Positions 1 through 8,056 of a DNA stretch of 35,500 nt are shown here, in pieces. The stretch covers positions 1 to 35,500 of the forward strand of contig NZ_MSSW01000087.1 in NCBI RefSeq assembly GCF_002150685.1, in the 5' to 3' direction. Source of the stretch: Algoriphagus antarcticus. Lineage in GTDB: Bacteria > Bacteroidota > Bacteroidia > Cytophagales > Cyclobacteriaceae. The notes under the pieces are model-generated. The model had not been told where the DNA came from. It saw only the letters and a program-made list of their open reading frames with translations, and did no database searches. The position numbers were made by a program, and so were the translations under genes. How positions within the stretch are numbered: the first letter of the stretch is position 1; every line of letters begins with the position of its first letter.

Positions 1-47
1 AAAGAAAACTAAGAAAAAACAAGCATAAATGTCTAATAATCAATTGA

Positions 48-182
48 TTATAATGAATTAATCCCTGCAACGGTCTCAGTTTCATCTTTAGCTGCGGGTT
101 TTGTATTTATGTGGCTGTCTGATTGTCGGGTTTCATACCAACCATCTTTTTTAAGAAGTGTTAATAGGTCAATGCTTTCCGC
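48..182 (-). pseudogene. HicA-like toxin remnant (no start codon)
   Basis: Read on the minus strand, an open frame from about 203 down to a TAA at 48-50 encodes a peptide containing LLKKDGWYETRQSDSH, followed by TKPAAKDETETVAG and a stop. This matches the core of HicA mRNA-interferase toxins: a helix ending in LLxKDGW, a strand with RQxGSH (the histidine is catalytic in HicA), then a TVPG-like strand. The usual C-terminal helix (a GTLxSILKQAGL-type sequence) is missing. The frame has no ATG, GTG or TTG ahead of the homology and is closed upstream by a stop at 204-206. No hicB antitoxin is visible nearby, although the window begins only 47 bases downstream. It is probably a dead gene. The family assignment rests on motif resemblance alone. 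Confidence 0.45.
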
Positions 183-418
183 ATGAAAAGGGTAATAAAA
201 ATATTACTTTATCAGAAAAACTTGAATATCAAATGGTGACAAGTTTTGAAACAATTTAAGAATAACAGACAGAATCCTACCTGCGAAGCAGTAGAATAAT
301 AAAAGTCTCAATTCCTCTGGAATTTCAGTATTCTAGTTTTATCACTTTTAAGATAAAGTGTTCGTGAGACAAAAACTTAGGCAAGGAGTTTTTCTGCTTT
401 TGAAGAAATAGGAAAAAA

Positions 419-438
419 CCTACTTAAGCTTAAGTAGG
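419..438. promoter_or_regulatory. Perfect 20-bp palindrome upstream of TonB receptor
   Basis: CCTACTTAAGCTTAAGTAGG reads identically on both strands with no spacer. It lies 92 bp before the receptor start. The lack of a loop favours a dimeric protein site over an RNA hairpin. The flanking A-rich tracts could also make it part of a terminator for an upstream gene outside the window. No function is established. Confidence 0.35.
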
Positions 439-529
439 AAAAGGTATAGGATAAAATATTTTTTACCTTAAAGTTTAGGAAATTGGCATGTATTGGACTT
501 ATTTTCGTCAAATATCTTAGATTGTTTCG

Positions 530-2902
530 ATGAAAAGAACCTTACTATTCTCCTGCTTTTTTTTGATTTACTTTTTCACTTTCGCCCAAAAAGTCACTGT
601 AAGCGGGACTGTGAAAGATGCAACTAATGGTGAGAGCTTAATTGGTGTCAATGTTTTTGACAAAAAGAACAGTAAAGGCTCGATCACCAATAATTACGGA
701 TTTTTCAGTTATTCCCTATTCGAAAGCGAAGTTGATCTTGTATTTAGTTATGTGGGGTACGAATCGATTGTAGTCTCTTTAAATCTGGAAAAAGATACGC
801 TTTTGAATGTGGAACTTCAGCAGGCGGGTGTGCTCAATGAGGTAGTGATTGTAGGGCAAAAGTCCGATCCTATTCAGGAAAGTACGCTAATGGGTGTGGT
901 CAACGTGCCCATCAGGGAAATCAAAAATATCCCTGCTTTGATGGGGGAAGTAGATATTTTCAAGGTACTGCAATTACTGCCTGGAGTACAATCAGGAGCT
1001 GAAGGCGCTTCGGGTCTCTATGTAAGAGGGGGAAGTCCTGACCAAAATCTAGTACTGCTGGACGGTGTTCCGGTATACAATGCCAGTCATTTATTTGGTT
1101 TTTTCTCGGTATTCAATGCAGATGCCATCAATAATGTGGAGCTGATCAAAGGTGGATTTCCTGCGAGATATGGTGGGAGGCTCTCTTCAGTAATCGATAT
1201 TACGATGAAGGAGGGGAACATAAAAAAATTTCAGGGTGAGGGTAGTGTGGGATTGATTTCTTCCAAGCTCACTTTGGAAGGCCCTATCGTAAAAGACAAG
1301 ACCTCTTTTTTGTTATCCGGTAGACGAACCTACCTTGACTTGATCGCCAGACCAATTATTCGAAAACAAACCGAAGGACAGGAAGACGTTGGATATTATT
1401 TTTACGACGTCAATGCCAAGGTCAATCACATTTTTAATCCAAAAAATAGGCTGTATCTCAGTTATTATGGAGGGGATGATGTGGCTTATGCAAGTTATAA
1501 TTCATCAAGAGAAAATTGGGATAATTCCGGAAGTATAAAGTCGAGTGAAGAAGCAGGTCTGGGTTGGGGCAATAACATAGCCGCTGTAAGATGGAATCAT
1601 ATTTTCAATCAAAGACTGTTTGCTAATTTCACAGGAACATTCACCAATTATAAATTCAATCTTTTTTCTGAATCTGAGGATGTCTTCACTACAAACTCGG
1701 GAGGTAATGTTACCCGCGATTTTTACTCGGCAAATTATTTTTCGGGGATCAGAGATTTCGCCTTGAAAGCTGATTTTGATTTTATCCCTAATCCTCAACA
1801 TTACATTCGCTGGGGTGGGATGATGATTGACCATAGATTTACACCGGGAGTTTTTGTGGCAAGGGAAAGTGAAAGGCCAGAAACGAGGGAAGGAGCTGTT
1901 CCTTCGGATTCGCAGGAGTTTTCGATGTATTTGGAAGATGATTTTAATATCGGCGACAGATGGAAATTCAATGTGGGCGCACATTTTTCCGGATTTATTG
2001 CTGACAGCGAGACGTACTCTTCCTTTCAGCCTAGAGTAGCGATGCGGTACTTGTTGGATCCAAGTTCCTCGATAAAACTGTCTTATGTGCAAATGGCTCA
2101 GTTTGTTCATCTGCTCACCAATGCCGGATTAGGGCTTCCAACTGATCTTTGGGTACCATCAACTGATCAAATTGGTCCCCAAGAAAGCTGGCAATTGGCG
2201 GCTGGGTATTTTAAGAGTCTGGATTATGGATTGGAGTTTTCTGCAGAAGCTTACTACAAAAACATGGATGGCGTCATTGAATACGAAGACGGCGCTTCTT
2301 TCTTAAATACTTCCGCAGATTGGCAGGACAAAGTGACCTCAGGTGAAGGAAGGAGCTATGGTCTTGAAGTGCTGTTGCAGAAAAAGACCGGAAGAACCAC
2401 AGGTTGGATCGGATATACCCTTTCTAAAACTGAGCGAAGATTTGATAAGATCAATTTCGGAGATTGGTTTCCCTTCCGATACGATCGCAGGCATGATATC
2501 AGTGTGACTGCAGTGCACAAATTGTCCGACAAAATAGACATATCGGGAACATGGGTATTCGGGAGCGGAAGTTTCGTCACTGTGCCTACCCAGCGCTATC
2601 AAAATTCCACTATTGTGATTAATGATTCTAACATTACTTACAATGGATTGACTATAGATTATTTCGAGTCAAGAAATAATTTCCAGATGCGCAATTATCA
2701 TAGACTGGATATAGGAATCAACTTCAATAAAGTCAAAAAATGGGGAGAGCGGACTTGGAATGTTTCAGTTTATAATGTGTACAGCAGACAAAACCCTTTC
2801 TTTATGGACATCGCTTACAACTATGATTTGCAGCGCAGTCAACTCCGACAATTCAGCCTTTTCCCGATCATACCATCGGTTTCTTATAGATTTACCTTTT
2901 GA
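530..2902 (+). CDS. TonB-dependent receptor (carboxypeptidase-like regulatory domain)
   Basis: This is an outer-membrane receptor that takes up a ligand using energy from TonB; the ligand is unknown. The 790-residue protein starts with a signal peptide (about residues 1-19, ending FAQ) and then a beta-sandwich CarboxypepD_reg-like domain (about 22-105) with the typical GTVKDATNGESLIGVNV opening. A plug domain follows (about 115-230) with the segments LYVRGGSPDQNLVLLDGVPVY and FPARYGGRLSSVIDI. The rest is a 22-strand-type barrel ending in an aromatic C-terminus (SYRFTF), as outer-membrane proteins do. The stop codon is followed within 3 bases by a DUF4249 lipoprotein gene, a pairing common in Bacteroidota, so the two probably form one outer-membrane complex. 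No SusD-like protein is present, which argues against a classical polysaccharide locus. Confidence 0.9.
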   Translation: MKRTLLFSCFFLIYFFTFAQKVTVSGTVKDATNGESLIGVNVFDKKNSKGSITNNYGFFSYSLFESEVDLVFSYVGYESIVVSLNLEKDTLLNVELQQAGVLNEVVIVGQKSDPIQESTLMGVVNVPIREIKNIPALMGEVDIFKVLQLLPGVQSGAEGASGLYVRGGSPDQNLVLLDGVPVYNASHLFGFFSVFNADAINNVELIKGGFPARYGGRLSSVIDITMKEGNIKKFQGEGSVGLISSKLTLEGPIVKDKTSFLLSGRRTYLDLIARPIIRKQTEGQEDVGYYFYDVNAKVNHIFNPKNRLYLSYYGGDDVAYASYNSSRENWDNSGSIKSSEEAGLGWGNNIAAVRWNHIFNQRLFANFTGTFTNYKFNLFSESEDVFTTNSGGNVTRDFYSANYFSGIRDFALKADFDFIPNPQHYIRWGGMMIDHRFTPGVFVARESERPETREGAVPSDSQEFSMYLEDDFNIGDRWKFNVGAHFSGFIADSETYSSFQPRVAMRYLLDPSSSIKLSYVQMAQFVHLLTNAGLGLPTDLWVPSTDQIGPQESWQLAAGYFKSLDYGLEFSAEAYYKNMDGVIEYEDGASFLNTSADWQDKVTSGEGRSYGLEVLLQKKTGRTTGWIGYTLSKTERRFDKINFGDWFPFRYDRRHDISVTAVHKLSDKIDISGTWVFGSGSFVTVPTQRYQNSTIVINDSNITYNGLTIDYFESRNNFQMRNYHRLDIGINFNKVKKWGERTWNVSVYNVYSRQNPFFMDIAYNYDLQRSQLRQFSLFPIIPSVSYRFTF

Positions 2903-2904
2903 TC

Positions 2905-3831
2905 ATGAAGACCAGATATCTTACCATTAGCATTCTTAGTTTTTTAGCCTTGATGTCCTGCGAGCAATTTCTCGAGGTAGACTTGCCTGGTCAAGAACCA
3001 AAATTGGTTTTGAATTCACTTATTGAGCCTTCGGATACTGTAAAAGTCTTCCTCACTCAAAGCAGGGGCGTTTTAGCAGGCAGGGAATACGATGAATTTG
3101 ATTTGGTGAAAGATGCAACTGTCCAACTCAAAGATGGTACGGGTAACATCTACACACTAGACTATATTGACCGAAGCAGGCCTTATGACACCGATGCCTT
3201 TTATTACCTGAGAGGTAAAGATCTGGTTGGGGGTGAAAGTTTTGAAATTTCTGTGGAAAAAGAGGGATTCCCGAAAATCAGCAGTGAAGAAGTATTACCC
3301 CAAAAAGTCGACATCAAATCCATAGAAATGACCAATCTAGGTTCGAATGGGGGACTTGAAACAGAGGATGTATTTGAGGTGACAGTGAAATTCAGTGATC
3401 CTCCAGGAAATGATTTTTATGAAATTTCGGGAGGGATTTCTGGTCGGGATATATTCGTAAATGCAGGTGACACAACCTACTTCTCCTACAGTTCTGCTCT
3501 TTATCCCAAACCCGTCAATCCGATCTATGAAAAGGATTATTTACTAAGGAATGTCCTCCTTTTTAGAGATAATCTGCTCAATGGTGCTGAATCAGAAATG
3601 GTGTTTCGGACTAGCATTCGTCGGGATTTGGATCTGAAAGTCACAATCAGACTCTCGCATGTATCAGAGTCGTATTATTTATATTATGATACAGCAGATT
3701 TGCAGCAATATAACAGTGGAGATATACTGTCGCAGCCTGTATTGGTCTATACGAATATTAAAAATGGCTTAGGTATTTTTAAGGCTAGAAATACAGATGA
3801 ACGAGTCATTGAAATGAGGGTCGATGATTGA
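2905..3831 (+). CDS. DUF4249 domain-containing lipoprotein
   Basis: A 308-residue predicted lipoprotein of the DUF4249 family. The N-terminus is a lipoprotein signal (MKTRYLTISILSFLALMSC) with the lipidated cysteine at residue 19, followed by EQFLEVDLPGQEPKLVLNSL, the family's usual opening. The frame can be extended two codons to a TTG at 2899 that overlaps the receptor stop, but the ATG at 2905 gives a normal signal peptide and is preferred. The gap to the receptor gene is only 2 bases, so co-transcription is almost certain. The protein probably sits on the outer-membrane surface next to the receptor. The biochemical function of DUF4249 is unknown; assistance in ligand capture is an inference from pairing. 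Confidence 0.85.
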   Translation: MKTRYLTISILSFLALMSCEQFLEVDLPGQEPKLVLNSLIEPSDTVKVFLTQSRGVLAGREYDEFDLVKDATVQLKDGTGNIYTLDYIDRSRPYDTDAFYYLRGKDLVGGESFEISVEKEGFPKISSEEVLPQKVDIKSIEMTNLGSNGGLETEDVFEVTVKFSDPPGNDFYEISGGISGRDIFVNAGDTTYFSYSSALYPKPVNPIYEKDYLLRNVLLFRDNLLNGAESEMVFRTSIRRDLDLKVTIRLSHVSESYYLYYDTADLQQYNSGDILSQPVLVYTNIKNGLGIFKARNTDERVIEMRVDD

Positions 3832-4429
3832 TGTATGTACTTATCTCCTCTTCCTGAAGAACCTAAAATAACAAGGGCACCGAGCAAAGTCCAGGTGCAT
3901 ATAGAATAATATGAGTGTCCGTAATCCTGCACGTTGCCAAATTTAATACTGATTTGCTTCCTAAAATCCCCCTTACCCCCTTTAAGAAAGGGGGAATTTG
4001 ATCCGATTTAGAATCAAGATTTTGCTTTTTCCGGAACGTGCAACAAAGCGAACACTCATTTAGAATAAACATGACCACGGATATAGTTGCGGAAAATCAT
4101 ATTTTTTAATGCGATTATACGGAATCTTGCCAGTAGAAAATTTATAGGATCGAAAATCCATAGGCACATTGAATTCTGGTTTATCCGGTCTCCGGTCATC
4201 GGTCTTCCAATCCGTTGACTAAAGAGAATTCGCTTACTGGCAGAAAAGCGTACATACAGATTTTTTAATACGTATATTTTCGATCTTACATGTACCCAAT
4301 TTAAGTAGGGTTTTCACATGAAAAAATTCCCCTGGCCCCCTTTGAAAAATGGTAGATTACCCGAAATTGAACCTCAACCATTGATGCCAAGACAGGACGT
4401 ACATCCTTGCGAATAGTCATATTTCGTAA
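3832..4429. other. 598-bp gene-free, repeat-containing spacer
   Basis: The flanking genes converge here. The spacer holds a strong GC hairpin (3976-3994), a degenerate second copy of the same C-rich motif (about 4325-4345), an imperfect inverted repeat (3911-3938 with 4032-4059, 20 of 28 positions pairing by my count), and a further inverted pair TGCCAGTA 4128-4135 / TACTGGCA 4235-4242. Short frames crossing it translate into low-complexity repeat peptides and are not credible genes. Confidence 0.5.
3976..3994. repeat. C-rich hairpin repeat (CCCCCTTT/AAAGGGGG)
   Basis: An 8-bp perfect stem with a 3-base loop: CCCCCTTT at 3976-3983 and AAAGGGGG at 3987-3994. It sits between convergent genes and could stop transcription from either side, although no long T-run follows directly. 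A worn copy at about 4325-4345 has lost the right arm, which suggests a dispersed repeat element more than a dedicated terminator. Confidence 0.5.
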
Positions 4430-5407
4430 TCATCCTTTCAACTTTCTCACAATATCCTTCACGATAATTTCAGCATGGACAACGCTGTTTTCGATAAAGA
4501 ATTCTCTAGTATTTAATCCGCCACATACTACGCCTGCGAGATAGACTCCCGACACGTTTGTCTCGTGGCTTTGCTCATCGTATTGTGGCTGGCATTTATC
4601 GTCTTCACTCAGCTGCACACCCAATTGATTCAATAATCCGAAATTAGGTTTGTACCCAGTCATAGCAAGTACGAAGTCATTTTCTATAGTAACATCTCCT
4701 TGAGGAGTATCAATTACAACTTCATGCTCGCGGATTTCTTTCAGTTTTGAATTGGTGAAAGCTTTGATAGATCCTTCTTTTATTCGATTCACGATATCGG
4801 GGCGAACCCAGTATTTCACCGCTTGATCTACTTCGTCTTCAAGTAAGACCATGCTCACTTCAGCGCCTTTTCTCCAGGTCTCGAGCGCAGCATCTACAGC
4901 AGAATTTGCTCCACCTACGACGACGATTTTTTGGTTGATAAATGGCCAAGGCTCTTTGTAGTAGTGTTGAACTTTTGGCAAGTCCTCACCCGGTATATTC
5001 ATCAGATTTGGCAAATCATAAAATCCGGTTGCCATCACTACATTTTTAGCCAGATACTCACTTTTGGAAGTTTTGATATGGAACAAGTCCTCTTTTTTCT
5101 CAAGAGTCTTCACTGCTTCATATAGTTTGACATTTAGGTCGAAGTGAGAGAAAATCCTGCGGTAATATTCCAGAGCCTCTGTTCGGTTTGGCTTATTTCC
5201 GATGGACATAAAAGGAATATCTGCCATCTCCAATCGGTCTGAGGTGGAGAAAAAAGTCATGTTGATCGGGTAGTTAAAGATCGAATTAGTAAGCGCACCT
5301 TTCTCAACAATCACGTAATCCAATCCTGCTTTTTTCGCTTCTACGCCACAGGCAAGTCCTATTGGCCCGCCCCCGATGATCAGCATATCATATATTTTGT
5401 TTGCCAT
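4430..5407 (-). CDS. ypdA: YpdA-family FAD/NADPH oxidoreductase (putative bacillithiol disulfide reductase)
   Basis: A flavoprotein related to thioredoxin reductase and assigned to the YpdA/Bdr family, which in Firmicutes reduces bacillithiol disulfide with NADPH. In the 325 residues I see an N-terminal FAD dinucleotide fold (IIGGGPIGLACG, residues 10-21), an ATGFYDLPN segment (126-134) and an NADPH fold (VVVGGANSAVDAAL, 162-175). As in YpdA, there is no CxxC redox pair. The position corresponding to the conserved cysteine of GGGPCG is isoleucine (residue 16) here. Six bases separate the start from the upstream NRDE-protein gene on the same strand, so the two are probably one operon. A role in low-molecular-weight thiol homeostasis is inferred from the family. 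Confidence 0.82.
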   Translation of the reverse strand: MANKIYDMLIIGGGPIGLACGVEAKKAGLDYVIVEKGALTNSIFNYPINMTFFSTSDRLEMADIPFMSIGNKPNRTEALEYYRRIFSHFDLNVKLYEAVKTLEKKEDLFHIKTSKSEYLAKNVVMATGFYDLPNLMNIPGEDLPKVQHYYKEPWPFINQKIVVVGGANSAVDAALETWRKGAEVSMVLLEDEVDQAVKYWVRPDIVNRIKEGSIKAFTNSKLKEIREHEVVIDTPQGDVTIENDFVLAMTGYKPNFGLLNQLGVQLSEDDKCQPQYDEQSHETNVSGVYLAGVVCGGLNTREFFIENSVVHAEIIVKDIVRKLKG

Positions 5408-5413
5408 TAGGTC

Positions 5414-6178
5414 TTAGGTTTGATCAAGTTGAAATTGAAAATCCAGATCTGAGTAGTGCTCGGGGTTCCATTGAAAACTTCGCTGTTTGAGTTGAACCAG
5501 CCCGGATGTATGTTGAACCACTGCCGAAGCCGAAACCGTTCCATAACTCTTCGGCATTCTGATTAATTGTGCTGAAAGGGATGCCTCCATTTCAATAGGT
5601 ATTCCTGTTTTTGGAAGCATTTCTTGTGGATAAGTCTCTTTGGATTTTAGAATATTTAGCAGATCATTAGTGGAAAAATCTGAATTGGTCAAGGTCTCAA
5701 GCTGCCGTTTTGCCAGTTCTACTTTCGGCCAAGGATCATTGAGAAGGGCATTGCTCAGGCCGTAAATTCCCGGCTTTACTGCTTTTATTTTATGGGAGTA
5801 ATTGCTTAGGTAAAATAGTTTTTCTCCATCGCTTACCAGCAGATTAAATCCATCATACTGATCTCGATCTTTTTGAATTCCCTCTAGGTAGTCTTCTGGA
5901 CTAATGTGACTTTCCAGCCATTCTTGAACTAGTTTTCCTCGGCTGATCTTTGCAATTCTAGGATTGCCAAAATCCCGGTAATTAGTCAAGAGAGACCAGC
6001 GACCGTTTGGATGAAAACCCATCCATGTGCCGCCACTTCTCAGGTCTTTTCCCGCGTAAAAACCCGATTCCCAAAGATGCATCGCTTGGGAAGGCCGCTC
6101 AAAAAACTCATCACGGTTGGCGCTGATGATCAAAGGAAATTCTGGATTAGTCCTCCAAGAAAAAGCTACTAAACACAT
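5414..6178 (-). CDS. NRDE family protein (TANGO2-like)
   Basis: A 254-residue protein of the NRDE/TANGO2 family. The diagnostic features are the N-terminal Met-Cys (cysteine 2) and the ANRDEFFERPS segment at residues 20-30, followed by GGTWMGFHPNGRWSLLTNYR. Eukaryotic TANGO2 has been linked to Golgi organisation and haem or lipid handling; the bacterial role is not settled, and the Cys2/NRDE layout resembles N-terminal nucleophile hydrolases. It is followed after 6 bases by the YpdA-like reductase. Its start lies only 19 bases beyond the terminator stem of the alkene reductase, so its promoter must be very compact, lie inside the upstream gene, or rely on read-through. Confidence 0.85.
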   Translation of the reverse strand: MCLVAFSWRTNPEFPLIISANRDEFFERPSQAMHLWESGFYAGKDLRSGGTWMGFHPNGRWSLLTNYRDFGNPRIAKISRGKLVQEWLESHISPEDYLEGIQKDRDQYDGFNLLVSDGEKLFYLSNYSHKIKAVKPGIYGLSNALLNDPWPKVELAKRQLETLTNSDFSTNDLLNILKSKETYPQEMLPKTGIPIEMEASLSAQLIRMPKSYGTVSASAVVQHTSGLVQLKQRSFQWNPEHYSDLDFQFQLDQT

Positions 6179-6183
6179 GGCTT

Positions 6184-6217
6184 AAAAATAAAGAAAAGGG
6201 CCGGAATATCCGGCCCT
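6184..6217 (-). terminator. Rho-independent terminator of the alkene reductase
   Basis: AGGGCCGGA (6197-6205) pairs with TCCGGCCCT (6209-6217) around a 3-base loop, giving a 9-bp stem. Read on the minus strand the stem is followed by TTTTCTTTATTTTT. It lies 6 bases past the alkene reductase stop. Confidence 0.85.
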
Positions 6218-6223
6218 GGGTGA

Positions 6224-7336
6224 TTATCCAACTTTTATTTCTTCAAGACTGGGGTAATCGGTATATCCTTTTTCTCCAGGAGTATAAAAGGTGTCTTTAT
6301 CAGGCTTAGCAAGTTTAGCTCCTGATTCAAATCTCTCTACCAAATCAGGATTGGAAATATAATGTGTGGCATAAGCCACAGCATCTGCCTCGCCGTCTTC
6401 GATCACTTTATTACCTTTTTCCTGATCAAATCCTGCGTTGATAACCAAGGTTCCTTTGTACAGCGGGCGGAAATGCTTAGCTATATGACTTACCAGATAA
6501 GGAATATCTGAAACATCTGTAAAAGGCTCAGATAGGTGTAAATAAGCCAAATCATAATCATTCAATTTTTTGACGATGTATTCAAAAGTTGGAATAGTCT
6601 CTTCATCAGCGGTCATGCCAAATACTCCATTAAGTGAAGGATTTAGTCTCAAACCAATTTTTTGCTCTGGCATCACTTCTTTGAGCGCATCGATGATTTC
6701 AAAAAGGATTTTTGCTCTGTTCTCTATTGATCCGCCATACTCGTCTGTTCTTACATTGCTGGTACCATTGAAGAATTGATGAAGCAAGTAGCCATTGGAG
6801 CTGTGAATCTCAATTCCGTCAAAACCTGCTTCCATTGCATTTTTCCCGGCATTCTTGAAATCTTGGATCGTTTGCTTGATTTCTTCCAACGTCATCGCTT
6901 TCGGCGTGACAGTTTCTTTAAAGCCTTCTGGCGTGAATGATTTTTCATTTGGATTGATGGCAGAAGGTGCCACAGGCAAATCTCCGTCATGGAAATCAGG
7001 ATGCGAGATTCTCCCTACGTGCCAGATTTGGATGAAAATTTTTCCTTCAGCTTCATGCACCGCTTTGGTTACACCTTTCCACCCTTCTACTTGTTCTTCG
7101 GAATAAATTCCAGGAGTATTTATATAGCCTACACCTTCTTTGGAGACTTGTGATCCTTCTGTGATGATGAGGCCTGCCGTAGCACGCTGAGCGTAATATA
7201 TCTCGTGGATTTCAAATGGCTTATTTTCAGGATTATCAGCTCTGCTTCTGGTCATTGGTGCCATCCAAATTCTATTTTTCAATTCTAGGCCACCGGCGAG
7301 TGTGATAGGCTTTAGTAGCGCTTGGTCGTTATTCAT
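6224..7336 (-). CDS. Alkene reductase, Old Yellow Enzyme family (NemA-like)
   Basis: An FMN-dependent ene-reductase that reduces activated C=C bonds (and often nitro compounds or maleimides) with NAD(P)H in the cytoplasm. The 370-residue TIM barrel begins with LKPITLAGGLELKNRIWMAP and contains MAPMTR (25-30), the substrate-binding HSSNGY segment with His178, Asn181 and Tyr183, and the FMN-site sequence RTDEYGGSIENR (196-207). Length and motifs fit the NemA/xenobiotic reductase class. It has its own terminator downstream and faces away from the BlaI gene, with 348 bp between their starts. The physiological substrate is unknown; detoxification of electrophiles is the usual role. Confidence 0.9.
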   Translation of the reverse strand: MNNDQALLKPITLAGGLELKNRIWMAPMTRSRADNPENKPFEIHEIYYAQRATAGLIITEGSQVSKEGVGYINTPGIYSEEQVEGWKGVTKAVHEAEGKIFIQIWHVGRISHPDFHDGDLPVAPSAINPNEKSFTPEGFKETVTPKAMTLEEIKQTIQDFKNAGKNAMEAGFDGIEIHSSNGYLLHQFFNGTSNVRTDEYGGSIENRAKILFEIIDALKEVMPEQKIGLRLNPSLNGVFGMTADEETIPTFEYIVKKLNDYDLAYLHLSEPFTDVSDIPYLVSHIAKHFRPLYKGTLVINAGFDQEKGNKVIEDGEADAVAYATHYISNPDLVERFESGAKLAKPDKDTFYTPGEKGYTDYPSLEEIKVG

Positions 7337-7606
7337 GATATAGTTGGTTTTGTTTCTAAAAATTCAATGTCTATACAACTAATGTCAAGGAAGTAAAGTT
7401 CGCATTTCAGTTTTAAACTTGGAAAACGCTCACTGCCAGTTGTATTTACTTCATGTATGTATTCAAAACCTTTCCAAAGACTAAACCCGAACACTTTTTC
7501 TTACAAAAAGCTATTTCTCAATCACTCATTAAAGTCTGTCCGAGACATTTATGATGTATTATCTATGTATTAAATTTCTGGCAGACAATGTTTTAACACA
7601 ATTTAA

Positions 7607-7675
7607 TACGATTATTATCGTAGATGTTTTGTACTTACGATTCTCTTCGTATATCTTTGTACGAAAGTTATCGTA
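7607..7675 (+). promoter_or_regulatory. Three TACGA-N6-TCGTA operator sites
   Basis: Three identical 16-bp dyads lie at 7607-7622, 7636-7651 and 7660-7675. The outer five bases of each half are perfectly conserved (TACGA and TCGTA), while the six central bases differ (TTATTA, TTCTCT, AAGTTA). The first lies upstream of the -33 element, the second inside the promoter spacer, and the third over the probable transcription start. BlaI/MecI repressors bind short dyads of the TACA/TGTA type, so these are the likely autoregulatory sites of the repressor encoded immediately downstream. Confidence 0.8.
7628..7659 (+). promoter_or_regulatory. Bacteroidota-type promoter of the blaI-M56 operon
   Basis: A -33 element TTTG (7628-7631) and a -7 element TATCTTTG (7652-7659, exact match to TAnnTTTG) are separated by 20 bases, the expected spacing for the Bacteroidota primary sigma factor. 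The expected transcription start is about 7666, some 19 bases before the ATG at 7685. Confidence 0.75.
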
Positions 7676-7684
7676 TAAACAACT

Positions 7685-8056
7685 ATGAGCAAGCCTACCG
7701 AATCAGAATTAGAAATACTTTCCCTATTGTGGGAAATGAAGCAAGCAAGTGTTCGTCAAGTTCATGAGCGACTGGCTGAAACAAAGGATACTGGATATAC
7801 GACCACACTGAAGACCTTACAAAATATGCATGCCAAGCAGATGGTCAGTCGGAATGAGACACATCGGACTCATATTTATAGACCTGCTACCAATCAAAAG
7901 GATACGCAGAAGTCTCTGCTCAGAAATCTGGTATCGACTGCTTTTGGTGGCTCTGCTCAGAAATTGGTGCTCCAGGCATTAGGTGAAGAAAACCCTTCAA
8001 AGGAGGAATTGGATGAAATTCGCGCATTTTTAGATCAACTTGAAAATAAGAAATAA
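7685..8056 (+). CDS. BlaI/MecI/CopY family transcriptional repressor
   Basis: A 123-residue winged-helix repressor. The N-terminus (PTESELEILSLLWEMKQASVRQVHERL) and the recognition-helix region (GYTTTLKTLQNMHAKQMVSR) are typical of BlaI/MecI proteins, followed by a short dimerisation tail ending ALGEENPSKEELDEIRAFLDQL. In the classical system a membrane metallopeptidase senses a signal and causes cleavage of the repressor. Here the peptidase gene overlaps by one base (TAATG at 8054-8058), so the pair is co-expressed. Three dyads in its promoter suggest tight autorepression. No beta-lactamase gene is adjacent, so the regulon and signal are unknown. Confidence 0.92.
   Translation: MSKPTESELEILSLLWEMKQASVRQVHERLAETKDTGYTTTLKTLQNMHAKQMVSRNETHRTHIYRPATNQKDTQKSLLRNLVSTAFGGSAQKLVLQALGEENPSKEELDEIRAFLDQLENKK

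Larger units (their letters stand above)
1..529. other. Gene-free left edge with palindromes
   Basis: Apart from the HicA-like relic at 48-182, no intact coding frame is visible. A small inverted repeat lies at 343-348/355-360 (CACTTT/AAAGTG) and a perfect palindrome at 419-438. The stretch must carry the promoter of the receptor gene starting at 530; TATTTTCG at 500-507 is a weak match to the Bacteroidota -7 element, with no convincing -33 partner. Confidence 0.4.
7337..7684. other. Divergent promoter region between alkene reductase and blaI-like gene
   Basis: 348 bp with no coding frame. The right third holds the promoter and triple operator of the BlaI-type gene. The left part must contain the alkene reductase promoter, but I find no clear TTTG / TAnnTTTG pair on the minus strand. 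Confidence 0.5.

Noticed and set aside
1505..2110. 201-residue minus-strand open frame inside the first TonB receptor
   Set aside because: Antisense to a well-supported receptor barrel; no motif and no start context.
3863..4078. 71-residue minus-strand frame containing PPFLKGVRGI
   Set aside because: The peptide is the translation of the C-rich intergenic repeat, a common spurious gene call.
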